Positions 37,884 through 46,252 of a stretch of DNA of 64,000 bases are shown here, in pieces. The position numbers were made by a program, and so were the translations under genes. Below the pieces are notes generated by a model. It was not told the DNA's origin and made no database searches. It saw nothing but the letters and a program-made list of their open reading frames with translations. How positions within the stretch are numbered: position 1 is the first letter of the stretch; every line of letters starts with the position of its first letter. This DNA comes from Salipiger thiooxidans (GTDB lineage: Bacteria > Pseudomonadota > Alphaproteobacteria > Rhodobacterales > Rhodobacteraceae). The stretch covers positions 248,001 through 312,000 of the forward strand of contig NZ_FNAV01000004.1 of NCBI RefSeq assembly GCF_900102075.1. Direction: 5' to 3'.

Positions 37884-39344
37884 ATGGCCCCCCTCGACGA
37901 CTTCGCCCTTTCGCTCAAGCGCCCGGATCTGCCGCAGTGGTTGCGCGCCGGGCTGATCGGGGAGAACGCGACCATCGACGGGCCATTCGGGCCGAAGCCG
38001 CTGGTCTACGCCGATTACGTGGCCTCGGGGCGGGCGCTGGCCCAGGTCGAGGATTTCGTGCGCGACCGGGTGCTGCCCTATTACGCCAACAGCCACACGC
38101 AGGCGTCGTTCTGCGGCGCCTATGCCACCCGCCTGCGCGAGGCGGCGCGGGCCGAGATCGCGCGCATGACCGGTGCGGGCGAGGGCATGAGCGTGGTCTT
38201 CACCGGCTCCGGCAGCACCGCGGGCATCAACCGCATCGTCGGCCTGCTCGACATTCCCGCGACGCTCGCGGCGGGTGGCCGGGTCGTGGTGCTGGTCGGG
38301 CCCTATGAGCACCATTCCAACCTGCTGCCGTGGCGCGAGACCGGCGCCGAGGTCGTGGAGATTCCCGAGGCGGGCGAGGGCGGTCCGGACATGGCGGCGC
38401 TCGAGCGTGCGCTCGTGGCTGCGCAGGGCGCGGCCCTGGTGGTGGGCAGCTTCTCGGCCGCCTCCAACGTCACCGGCATCGTCACCGACACCGACGCGGT
38501 GACGCGGCTGCTGAAGCGGCACGGCGCGCTCGCGGTCTGGGATTTCGCCGGCGGCGCGCCCTACGTGCGGATGCGCATGGAGCAGAGCACCGATGCCGAG
38601 AAGGACGCCATCGTCTTCTCGCCGCACAAGTTTCCCGGCGGCCCCGCCGCGTCGGGCGTCATGGTGCTGCGCGACGCCATCGCCCGCCGCCGCACGCCGA
38701 CCCTGCCGGGCGGCGGCACCGTGAGTTTCGTCTCGCCGTGGGGGCATCGCTATTCGGAGAGCCTCTCCCATCGCGAGGAGGGCGGCACGCCCAACGTCAT
38801 CGGCGATATTCGCGTGGCGCTGGTCATGCTTGTGAAGGAAGCGCTGGGGCAGGACTGGCTCGACGCCCGGCAGACGGCGCTCCGGGCCCGGGCCGAGGCG
38901 GTCTGGCGCCACAATCCGCGGATCGAGATGCTGGGGCTGCAGCGCCCCGATGCGCTGCCGATCTTCTCGTTCCGGGTGCGCGACGGTGAGGGCGGGCTGG
39001 TGCACCACCAGTTCTTCACCCGGCTGCTGTCGGACCTGCACGGCATTCAGGCCCGCGGCGGCTGCGCCTGCGCGGGTTCCTACGCGCACCGGTTGCTGGG
39101 GCTCGACGAGGCGGCCTCGGACGCGATGTTCGCCGCGCTCGAGCGGGGCGAGGAAATGTCCAAGCCCGGCTGGGTACGGCTCAATCTTTCGGCCCTGATG
39201 ACCGACGAAAAGGCCGATATGATCATCCGGGCGGTGGACAATCTGGCCCGCGAGGCCCCAGACTACCGGTCACGTTACGAGTGTGACCCGTCAACCGCCC
39301 GTTTTGCGCCTGCCCCGACCGAAGCCGCGAGCCTGGTCTCCTGA
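37884..39344 (+). CDS. class V aminotransferase-fold PLP enzyme, cysteine desulfurase-like
   Basis: A 486-residue PLP enzyme related to SufS/CsdA cysteine desulfurases. It shows 'YADYVASGRALAQVEDF', 'SHTQASFCG', 'VGPYEHHSNLLPWRE', 'WDFAGGAPY' (PLP aspartate at 220) and 'FSPHKFPGG' (Schiff-base lysine at 249). Late in the chain 'ARGGCACAGSYAHRLLG' places cysteines where desulfurases have the persulfide residue. No SufE/SufU partner or suf genes are nearby; with the divergent Lrp regulator, an amino-acid lyase role is as likely as Fe-S assembly. ATG 37884 is chosen; GTG 37842 and ATG 37878 are alternatives. Confidence 0.82.
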   Translation: MAPLDDFALSLKRPDLPQWLRAGLIGENATIDGPFGPKPLVYADYVASGRALAQVEDFVRDRVLPYYANSHTQASFCGAYATRLREAARAEIARMTGAGEGMSVVFTGSGSTAGINRIVGLLDIPATLAAGGRVVVLVGPYEHHSNLLPWRETGAEVVEIPEAGEGGPDMAALERALVAAQGAALVVGSFSAASNVTGIVTDTDAVTRLLKRHGALAVWDFAGGAPYVRMRMEQSTDAEKDAIVFSPHKFPGGPAASGVMVLRDAIARRRTPTLPGGGTVSFVSPWGHRYSESLSHREEGGTPNVIGDIRVALVMLVKEALGQDWLDARQTALRARAEAVWRHNPRIEMLGLQRPDALPIFSFRVRDGEGGLVHHQFFTRLLSDLHGIQARGGCACAGSYAHRLLGLDEAASDAMFAALERGEEMSKPGWVRLNLSALMTDEKADMIIRAVDNLAREAPDYRSRYECDPSTARFAPAPTEAASLVS

Positions 39345-39570
39345 TGCGGGCCAGCCGTGACTGCCGCCTGTGCCGTGCGCGGGCGACGCAGCGCAAATCG
39401 CGGGCGGTGCCGGGATGCCCCGGGGCGGACGCCGGGGGCGGGGTGGCGCGGGCATCGACATGCCGGCGCCCATCCCCTAGACCTTGCGCATCGGTTTCCG
39501 GGCGGAACACCCAGCTTGATGCTGAAACGAAACATGATTTTCTCGTAGGATGTCTCTGAGGATGATTCGT

Positions 39571-41049
39571 ATGCAAACGAACGACGCATCAACGTACGGC
39601 GCATCGCCGATCGACGGTCAGGGCCTGGACGTGCTCGAAGCGCGGCTGCGCGAGGACCTCGAGTTCCTGTGCTACCCCGGCAAGGACTGGGTGCCCGCGC
39701 GCGAGGGTGTGACGGACGTGGTGATCATCGGCGGCGGCATGTGCGGCATGGTGGCGTGGATGGGCCTGACCTCCGGCGGCGTCCGCAACATCCGCGTGCT
39801 CGACCGCAGCCCCGAGGGCTTCGAGGGGCCGTGGCTGAATTACGCCCGCATGGAGACGCTGCGCTCGCCCAAGGTGCTGACCGGCCCGGCCTTCGGCCAC
39901 GGCGCGCTGACCTTCCAGGCGTGGTTCCGGGCGCAGTTCGGCACCGAAGCGTGGGAGACGCTCGACAAGATCCCGCGGCCGCAATGGATGGAGTACCTGC
40001 GCTGGTACCGCAAGGCGGCCGGCGTGCCGGTCGAGAACGGCGTCTCGGTCGACAAGGTCGAGCCCGAGGGCGACCTGCTCCGGCTCACCGTCTCCGGCGC
40101 CGAGGAGGGCACGATCCTCTGCCGCAAGCTGGTCTTCGCCACCGGCCGCGACGGCACCGGCGGGCCCAACATCCCGGGTTTCGTGCAGGGGCTGGACCGG
40201 CGGTTCTGGGCGCACAGCGCCGATGACATCGATTTCGACACGCTGCGCGGCAAGCGCGTGGCGGTGATCGGGGTGGGGGCTTCGGCCGTGGACAACGCCG
40301 CCGAGGCGCTCGAGCATGGCGCCGCCGAGGTCCGCCACCTGATCCGCCGCAAGGAGATGCCGACCGTCAACAAGATGATGGGCATCGGCTCCTATGGGTT
40401 CACCGCCGGGTTCGCGGGGCTGCCCGACGAATGGCGCTGGCGCTTCATGCAGTACAGTTTCTCCACGCAGACGCCGTCGCCGCATGGCTCGACCCTGCGG
40501 GTCAGCCGCCATCCCAACGCCTATTTCCACTTCGGCAAGGCCACGAAGACCATCGAGCAGCACGGCGACGAGATCGAGATCCGCTTCGCCGACGGCACCA
40601 GCCACCGCTGCGATTTCGTCATCCTCGGCACCGGTTTCATCATCGACCCGATGGCGCGCACCGAATTCGGAGAGGTTGCAGGCCGCATCCAGCTCTGGCA
40701 GGACGTCTACACCCCGCCCGAGGGTGAGGAGCAGGCCGATCTTGGCCGCTTCCCCTATCTCAACGAGGATTTCACCTTCCGCGAGAAAGTCGCGGGCGAG
40801 GTGCCATGGCTGAAGAACGTCTATTGCTTCAACTACGGCGCATCGGCGAGCCTCGGGAAGGTCTCGGGTGACATCCCGGGTGTCTCGGAAGGCGCAGCGT
40901 GGCTCGCCAGGGCGATGGCGGCGACGCTCTACGCCGAGGATCTGGAAACACACTGGCAGGCAATGCTGGATTACGACACGCCGGAGCTCGACGGGACGGA
41001 ATGGACCGAGACCGAGCTGGCTTCGGCCAAAGAAGGGCAGGTTGCATGA
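39571..41049 (+). CDS. FAD/NAD(P)-dependent oxidoreductase, flavin monooxygenase-like
   Basis: A 492-residue flavoprotein. It has an FAD-binding 'VVIIGGGMCGMVAW' near residue 49 and an NAD(P)H-binding 'VAVIGVGASAVDNAAEAL' near residue 230, the two-nucleotide layout of class B flavin monooxygenases; the fingerprint between them is not exact. 'FVILGTGFIIDP' is the second conserved FAD segment. First gene of the cluster running to 47335. ATG 39571 is preferred because GAGG is 9 bases upstream; ATG 39550 and 39562 are also in frame. The next gene overlaps its stop (ATGA). Likely substrate: an amine or ketone imported by the adjoining transporter. Confidence 0.78.
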   Translation: MQTNDASTYGASPIDGQGLDVLEARLREDLEFLCYPGKDWVPAREGVTDVVIIGGGMCGMVAWMGLTSGGVRNIRVLDRSPEGFEGPWLNYARMETLRSPKVLTGPAFGHGALTFQAWFRAQFGTEAWETLDKIPRPQWMEYLRWYRKAAGVPVENGVSVDKVEPEGDLLRLTVSGAEEGTILCRKLVFATGRDGTGGPNIPGFVQGLDRRFWAHSADDIDFDTLRGKRVAVIGVGASAVDNAAEALEHGAAEVRHLIRRKEMPTVNKMMGIGSYGFTAGFAGLPDEWRWRFMQYSFSTQTPSPHGSTLRVSRHPNAYFHFGKATKTIEQHGDEIEIRFADGTSHRCDFVILGTGFIIDPMARTEFGEVAGRIQLWQDVYTPPEGEEQADLGRFPYLNEDFTFREKVAGEVPWLKNVYCFNYGASASLGKVSGDIPGVSEGAAWLARAMAATLYAEDLETHWQAMLDYDTPELDGTEWTETELASAKEGQVA

Positions 41050-41528
41050 GCATCTTCGACACCACCACTCTGAGCGCAGCGGGCGTCACCCCGGGCAGCG
41101 CCACGGCCGCCGCCACCGAGACCCGCGCCAACATCATTGAGGCCACGCAGGCCGCCGAGGACGCGGTGCTGACCCCCAAGGACCCCGGCGCCTTCCCGCA
41201 CCCGCTGCGTGCGGCGCTGGCCGCCCGCGTCGCCGCGCTTGGCGGTGAACCGGCGCTGGCTGAGCGCTACGCCGCCCGCGCGGGCGGCAGCGCCGCTCTC
41301 GCCGATCCGGCGCAGGACGGCACCGACCAGGGGCTGTCTCACCTGATGGCCTTCGTCGACAAGGTCGCCAACGACACCCGCAACATCGACGCTCAGGACA
41401 TCGCCGGGCTGCAGACCGCGGGCGTGTCGGACGCCGACATCGTGCGCCTCTGCGAGCTCGTCGCCTTCCTTGCCTACCAACTGCGCGTGGTCGCCGGACT
41501 GCGTCTGATGACCGGAGCCGCCGCATGA
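41046..41528 (+). CDS. CMD domain protein, Avi_7170-like
   Basis: A 160-residue mostly helical protein. The CMD-like core 'HPLRAALAARVAALGG...LAERY' and 'ICELVAFLAYQLRVVAGLRLM'-type ending (here LCELVAFLAYQ) fit the TIGRFAM group described as 'CMD domain protein, Avi_7170 family', recalled from memory. It lacks a CxxC pair. It overlaps both neighbours by ATGA. This family is typically encoded next to the Avi_7169-type protein, as here. Confidence 0.75.
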   Translation: MSIFDTTTLSAAGVTPGSATAAATETRANIIEATQAAEDAVLTPKDPGAFPHPLRAALAARVAALGGEPALAERYAARAGGSAALADPAQDGTDQGLSHLMAFVDKVANDTRNIDAQDIAGLQTAGVSDADIVRLCELVAFLAYQLRVVAGLRLMTGAAA

Positions 41529-42112
41529 GCCGCATCGTCCACAAGTTCACACGCACCGTCCCGCAATGGCAGCCGCGCGTCACGCCGGTGAAGCTCGACG
41601 AGGCCACGCCCGAACAGCTCGACGCGCTGAGCGTGACGCCCTCGAACACCAAGGTCTCGGCCTACGTTCTGACGCTGGCGCATGACGTCGAGAGCCTCAA
41701 GGTGCGCTCGCCGCTGTTCAACGCCATCATGTACGACGCCGGCGGCATGTCCCGCGCCGAGCGCGAGGTGGGGGCGCTGGCGGCCTCGATGGTCAACCGC
41801 TGCATCTACTGCGCGGCGGTCCACGCCGACCGCCACGCCAAGCTCGAGAAGGACACCAGCGTCACCGACGAGCTCTTCGCCAAGGGCGAGAACGCCGACC
41901 TGAGCCCGCGCAACCGGGTGATCTTCGACTTTGCCCGCAAGCTTTCGGAAGCGCCGGTAGGCGCCACGGCCGAGGACATGGCGGCGCTGCGCGAGGCGGG
42001 GCTCTCCGAGGAAGAGATCCTCGATCTCATCCTGTCGTCGTCGCTCTTCGGCTGGGCCAACCGGCTGATGCACGTGCTGGGCGATCCCGTGCGCGAGGAG
42101 GTCTCTGCATGA
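41525..42112 (+). CDS. alkylhydroperoxidase domain protein, Avi_7169-like
   Basis: A 195-residue AhpD-fold protein that keeps the redox motif 'NRCIYCAAVHADRH' (CxxC plus histidine, about residues 97-107), so thiol-dependent peroxidase or disulfide chemistry is possible. 'LSPRNRVIFDFARKLSEAP' and 'ILDLILSSSLFGWANRLMHVLG' match the Avi_7169-type family as I recall it. Overlaps by ATGA on both sides suggest fixed stoichiometry with its neighbours. It may remove peroxide formed by the flavoprotein upstream; that is inference. Confidence 0.78.
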   Translation: MSRIVHKFTRTVPQWQPRVTPVKLDEATPEQLDALSVTPSNTKVSAYVLTLAHDVESLKVRSPLFNAIMYDAGGMSRAEREVGALAASMVNRCIYCAAVHADRHAKLEKDTSVTDELFAKGENADLSPRNRVIFDFARKLSEAPVGATAEDMAALREAGLSEEEILDLILSSSLFGWANRLMHVLGDPVREEVSA

Positions 42113-43227
42113 CCGAGGCGCAGGGCAGCCCCTGCCGGATCGGTATCGCAGGCGCCGGCTCCATCGCCTTCGGTTCGGCGGCGCTTCTGCACGTAAACGG
42201 TCACCACCCGATGCTGTGGTCGCCCTCGGGGGCGTCCACCGCGGCGCTGGCCGGGGCCCCGCTGACCGCCACCGGCAGCGTCGAGACCTCTTTCATCCCG
42301 CGGGTGGCAGGCTCGGCCGAGCAGCTCGTGGCCGAGAACGACGCGATCCTGATCGCGCTGCCGGGCTACGGTCACAAGCCGGTCTTCGACGCGCTGGCAC
42401 CGCATCTGCGCGACGGCCAGCACGTCATCATCAGCTCGCACGCCTCGTTCGGGGCGGTCTACCTGATGCAGCTCTGCGCCGCGCGCGGCGTGACGCCGAC
42501 GATCACCGCATGGGGCACCACCGCGGTCACCGGCCGCCGGGGCGAGGGCGCCTCGGTCAAGGTCAACACGGTGCGCAAGAAGGTCGATCTCTGCACCGTG
42601 CCCGAGACCCGCAGCGACTGCGCCCGCGCGGTCTGCACCCGGCTCTTCGGCGATGTCTTCGTGCCGCGCGACGGGCTGCTGGCGATCACGCTCTCGAACC
42701 TCAACCCGCAGAACCACCTCGGCATCGCGCTTGGCAACATCACCCGGATGGAGCGCGGCGAGACCTGGTCGCAGGGCCAGAACGTCACCCCCAAGGTGGG
42801 GTCGCTGCTCGAGGCGCTCGACGCCGAGCGCCTGGCCATCGTGGCGGCGCTGGGGCTGAAGACCAAGACCATCTTCGAACACTTCTCGCAGAGCTTCCAC
42901 GTTCCCGAGGCCAGCGTCTCGGAGATGAACCAGCAGATGCACGCGCAGGGCAACGGCGGCACCGGACCCGCGACCGCGGACAGCCGCTACGTGACCGAGG
43001 ACGTGCCCTACGGCCTGCAGCCCACTGCGGTTCTGGGCCGGCTCGCCGGCGCCCCGGCCGAGCTGCACGAGGCGGGGATCAGGATCTTCTCGGCGATGTA
43101 TGGCCGCGATTTCACCGCTGAGAATGATATACTGAATGCGCTGGAGCTCGACCGCTTCAGCCTGGACGATCTGCGCGAGGCCGCCCGTACCGGTCTTCTG
43201 CAGAAGGCGCCCGCTGCGGCGACCTGA
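42109..43227 (+). CDS. opine (octopine/nopaline) dehydrogenase family protein
   Basis: A 372-residue NAD(P)-dependent enzyme. The Rossmann loop is 'IGIAGAGSIAFGSAALL' (residues 11-27) and the helical C-terminal domain holds 'LNPQNHLGIALGN', with H203 at the position of the catalytic histidine of octopine dehydrogenase. The family reductively joins, or oxidatively splits, an amino acid and a 2-oxoacid. Next to an importer, the splitting direction is more likely. The substrate is unknown. ATGA overlap with the previous gene; the binding-protein gene follows after 45 bases. Confidence 0.82.
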   Translation: MTEAQGSPCRIGIAGAGSIAFGSAALLHVNGHHPMLWSPSGASTAALAGAPLTATGSVETSFIPRVAGSAEQLVAENDAILIALPGYGHKPVFDALAPHLRDGQHVIISSHASFGAVYLMQLCAARGVTPTITAWGTTAVTGRRGEGASVKVNTVRKKVDLCTVPETRSDCARAVCTRLFGDVFVPRDGLLAITLSNLNPQNHLGIALGNITRMERGETWSQGQNVTPKVGSLLEALDAERLAIVAALGLKTKTIFEHFSQSFHVPEASVSEMNQQMHAQGNGGTGPATADSRYVTEDVPYGLQPTAVLGRLAGAPAELHEAGIRIFSAMYGRDFTAENDILNALELDRFSLDDLREAARTGLLQKAPAAAT

Positions 43228-43272
43228 ACAAAAAACGATACGGATACCCAACCCACAGGGAGACGCGAACAC

Positions 43273-44379
43273 ATGACCAAGCTCATCCTCAACCGACGCA
43301 AGTTCCTGAACACCGCAGCCGCCTCCGGCGCGGTGCTTGCGAGCCCCGCCTACCTGCGCCGCGCCTACGCCCAGGGCGGCGAGGTCAACATCTGGACCTA
43401 CAACGACTTCGTGCCCGAGGCCTTCAAGGAGCAGTTCGAGTCCGAGACCGGCATCAAGGTCAACGTCCGCCTCGTCGACGACCAGGGCAAGCAGTTCAAC
43501 CTGCTGGCAGCCGAGCAGCCGAACCCGACGGTCGACATCATGACCGTCGCCGGCCACCGCTTCCTGCAGTTCATCGACAGCGACCTGCTGGCGCCGCTCG
43601 ACACCGACCGGCTGAGCAACTGGGGCAAGATCAACCCGACCTTCTCGGAATCCGACTGGGCCACGATCAACGGCGAGAAGTGGGGCGCGCCGATCCTGTC
43701 GGGCATGGAGGTGCTGGCCTACAACTCCGAGATCGTCTCGCCCGAGGAAGCCCAGACCTGGGACACGCTGTTCAGCGAAACCTACAAGGGCCAGACCGCC
43801 TACGTGATTCAGGACATGATGTCGATCGTCATGCTGATGATGGGTTACGACGGCAACATGGTCGCCTATCTCGACGACCCCGCCAAGGCCGCGGAGATTG
43901 TCGAGGAGGCCAAGGCCTTCCTCATCGAGAAGAAGCCGCTGGTGCGCAAGTACTACGACGGCGGCGCCGAGGTGCAGCAGATGTTCGTCAACCAGGACAT
44001 CGTGCTCGGCCACTCGTGGAACGGCCCGGCGGCGGCGCTGATCAACGACGGCTTCCCGCTCGGCATGGCGATCCCGAAAGAGGGCTCCTACGGCTTCGTC
44101 TACACCTACAACATCGCCAAGAACTGCCCGAATCCGGACAACGCCTACACCTTCCTCGACGCCATCCTCTCGAGCCCCGAGATCGGTGCGGCGATGACCA
44201 AGGCCTCGGGATTCATTTCGACGTACAAAGATGCGTCGAACCACCTTTCCGACCTCGAAAAGAAATCTACGTCCTTCCCGGACGAGGAGCTGGCGAACCT
44301 TCAGTTCTTCCGCGCCGAGGCGAACGAGATGAAATACGGTCTCGTCGATCCCGCCGTGGAAGCGATCAAGGCCGCGTAA
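43273..44379 (+). CDS. polyamine-type ABC transporter substrate-binding protein, Tat-exported
   Basis: A 368-residue periplasmic binding protein related to PotD/PotF. The N-terminus 'LNRRKFLNTAAASGAVL' is a twin-arginine signal ending at AYA near residue 32. The mature protein starts 'GGEVNIWTYNDFVPEAFKEQFESETGIKVN', the usual spermidine/putrescine-binding family opening. Polyamine binders use aromatic and acidic residues; I could not confirm the full set, so the ligand may be another cationic or amine compound. Highest-expressed gene of the transporter judging by the hairpin after it. Confidence 0.85.
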   Translation: MTKLILNRRKFLNTAAASGAVLASPAYLRRAYAQGGEVNIWTYNDFVPEAFKEQFESETGIKVNVRLVDDQGKQFNLLAAEQPNPTVDIMTVAGHRFLQFIDSDLLAPLDTDRLSNWGKINPTFSESDWATINGEKWGAPILSGMEVLAYNSEIVSPEEAQTWDTLFSETYKGQTAYVIQDMMSIVMLMMGYDGNMVAYLDDPAKAAEIVEEAKAFLIEKKPLVRKYYDGGAEVQQMFVNQDIVLGHSWNGPAAALINDGFPLGMAIPKEGSYGFVYTYNIAKNCPNPDNAYTFLDAILSSPEIGAAMTKASGFISTYKDASNHLSDLEKKSTSFPDEELANLQFFRAEANEMKYGLVDPAVEAIKAA

Positions 44380-44404
44380 ACACACTCACGGAGCCTTTCG
44401 CCCG

Positions 44405-44434
44405 CCGCCCGCCGGATATCGATCCGGCGGGCGG
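44405..44434 (+). other. 13-bp hairpin after the binding-protein gene
   Basis: A perfect 13-bp stem (44405-44417 with 44422-44434) closed by the 4-base loop ATCG, between the binding-protein stop and the first permease. No T-run follows. Hairpins here commonly protect the upstream mRNA from 3' decay, giving more binding protein than permease. Confidence 0.75.
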
Positions 44435-44480
44435 TAGACCCCACAGATCCGTCGTCATTCCTGTCGAAAAGGAAGACCCC

Positions 44481-45467
44481 ATGTCCTATGACGCATCCGC
44501 GCGGCAGGAACGCGGGACCGTCGCTGCGCATGCCTCCGACCGCACCTTCTGGGGTCGGCTGGCAAGCTGGGCGCCATACCGGGCGCTCGTGCAGGTGGCC
44601 ACCGCCTCGCCGCGCCGCCAGTTCGTCATCCTCGCCGTCTTCCCGATCCTCTGGGTGCTGACCCAGCACCTCGGGCCGATGCTGCAGATGCTGCGCGTCT
44701 CGCTGACCGATGCCTACCCGGTCGCCGCCAACGTCGAGCAGCATTTCACCTTCGACAACTACGTCCGCTTCTTCGGCGACAGCATCTTCTGGATGCCGTT
44801 CTTCCGGACCCTGATCTTCGCGGCGGCCTTCACCTTCTGCACGCTGGTCCTGACCTACCCGGTGGCCTATTTTCTCGCCCGTCACGTCAGCCCCAAGAAC
44901 CGGATGCTGCTGCTTCTGCTGCTGCTGATCCCGTTCTGGGTGGGCGAGATCGTGCGGACCTACGCCATCATGATCCTGCTCGGCAACACCGGGGCGGTGA
45001 ACATGGTGCTGCGCTGGTTCGGGCTCATCGACCGGCCGATCCCCTTCATGTACACGAGCTTTTCCATGGGCGTGGGCATCGTCTACCTGACCGCGCTCTA
45101 CATGCTGCTGCCGCTCTACTCGGCGCTCGAGAAGCTGCCGAAATCGCTGAACGAGGCCGCGGCCGACCTCGGCGCGGGGGCCTGGACGCGGTTCCGCAGG
45201 GTGACGCTGCCGCTGACGCTCGAGGGCATTTCCTCGGGCTGCACGCTGGTGTTCCTGATCTCGACCGGCTTCTACGCCACGCCGGTCCTGCTGGGCGGGC
45301 CCTCGACCACGGTCTTCGCCGAGACCATCGCCGGCTTCTTCCACGTGGCGGGCGACGAGTGGCCCACGGGCGCGGCCTTTGCTGTGATCATGTTCCTCGC
45401 GGCGCTGGCGATCACTGCCGGGTTCCAGCGGCTGATGAGCGCGCTGCGGAAGGGAGACACGAAATGA
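44481..45467 (+). CDS. ABC transporter permease, PotB type
   Basis: A 328-residue inner-membrane protein with six or seven helices. The coupling loop 'EKLPKSLNEAAADLGAGAWTRFRRVTLPLTLEG' is the EAA motif that contacts the ATPase. The N-terminal 45 residues are an extra cytoplasmic segment before the first helix. AAGGA sits before ATG 44481. It overlaps the second permease by ATGA. Confidence 0.9.
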   Translation: MSYDASARQERGTVAAHASDRTFWGRLASWAPYRALVQVATASPRRQFVILAVFPILWVLTQHLGPMLQMLRVSLTDAYPVAANVEQHFTFDNYVRFFGDSIFWMPFFRTLIFAAAFTFCTLVLTYPVAYFLARHVSPKNRMLLLLLLLIPFWVGEIVRTYAIMILLGNTGAVNMVLRWFGLIDRPIPFMYTSFSMGVGIVYLTALYMLLPLYSALEKLPKSLNEAAADLGAGAWTRFRRVTLPLTLEGISSGCTLVFLISTGFYATPVLLGGPSTTVFAETIAGFFHVAGDEWPTGAAFAVIMFLAALAITAGFQRLMSALRKGDTK

Positions 45468-46249
45468 CCCGTCACAACCGCATCCTGCTGTCCTGCTTCT
45501 ACTGGGGCTTCGTCGCCTATGTCTTCGTGCCGCTGATCCTCATGGTCACCATGGGTTTCAAGGACAGCAAGTTCATCGGCTTTCCGATCAAGTCCTGGAC
45601 GCTGGACTGGTACGCGAGCGTCTTCGCGGACTCCGAGACCATATCGGCCTTCGGCTACTCGGTCGCCATCGCGGTGCTCTCGACCCTGATCTCAGTCGTG
45701 GTCGGCACCTGGATCGCGGTGCTGCTCGAGGGCCGCAAGTTCTGGGGCAGGGCGGCGATCTTCGGGATGACCGTGCTGCCGGCGCTGATCCCCGGCATCA
45801 TCTCGGCCATCGCCTTCCGCATCTACGCCCGCTACCTCGGCATCGAGCCGGGCATGGGCGCCATCGTCTGGAGCCACGCGGTGCACAACGTCCCCTTCGT
45901 GGTGCTGGTGGTCATGGCGCGGCTCTCGACCCTGCCTAAAAGCCAGATCGAGGCGGCGCGCGACCTTGGCGCCGACCCGCTGATCGCCTTCCTGCGCATC
46001 ACCTTCCCCTATCTCGTGCCCGCGATCATGGGGGCGAGCATCTTCTGCCTTCTCCTCAGCTTCGACGACTTCGTGCGCTCGTTCTTCCTGGGCGGCTACG
46101 AGCCGACCCTGCCGGTGCTGATCTTCGCCAAGCTGAAATCGGGCATGTCGCCCGAGATCAACGCCATCGCGACCGTGGCGCTCATCCTCACCGCCGTGAT
46201 CGGCGTCTGGGCCGAGCGTTTCACCCGCCGCATGAACAAGGATAGCTGA
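45464..46249 (+). CDS. ABC transporter permease, PotC type
   Basis: A 261-residue permease with six helices and the EAA loop 'LPKSQIEAARDLGADPLIAFLRITFPYLVPA'. It pairs with the PotB-type protein encoded just before. 'LLLSFDDFVRSFF' before the fifth helix is usual in PotC/PotI. The ATPase gene starts 3 bases after its stop. Confidence 0.9.
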   Translation: MTRHNRILLSCFYWGFVAYVFVPLILMVTMGFKDSKFIGFPIKSWTLDWYASVFADSETISAFGYSVAIAVLSTLISVVVGTWIAVLLEGRKFWGRAAIFGMTVLPALIPGIISAIAFRIYARYLGIEPGMGAIVWSHAVHNVPFVVLVVMARLSTLPKSQIEAARDLGADPLIAFLRITFPYLVPAIMGASIFCLLLSFDDFVRSFFLGGYEPTLPVLIFAKLKSGMSPEINAIATVALILTAVIGVWAERFTRRMNKDS

Positions 46250-46252
46250 GCC

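Noticed and set aside
41806-44385. 859-codon minus-strand frame over the AhpD, opine-dehydrogenase and binding-protein genes
   Set aside because: It spans three well-supported plus-strand genes and has no recognisable domain.
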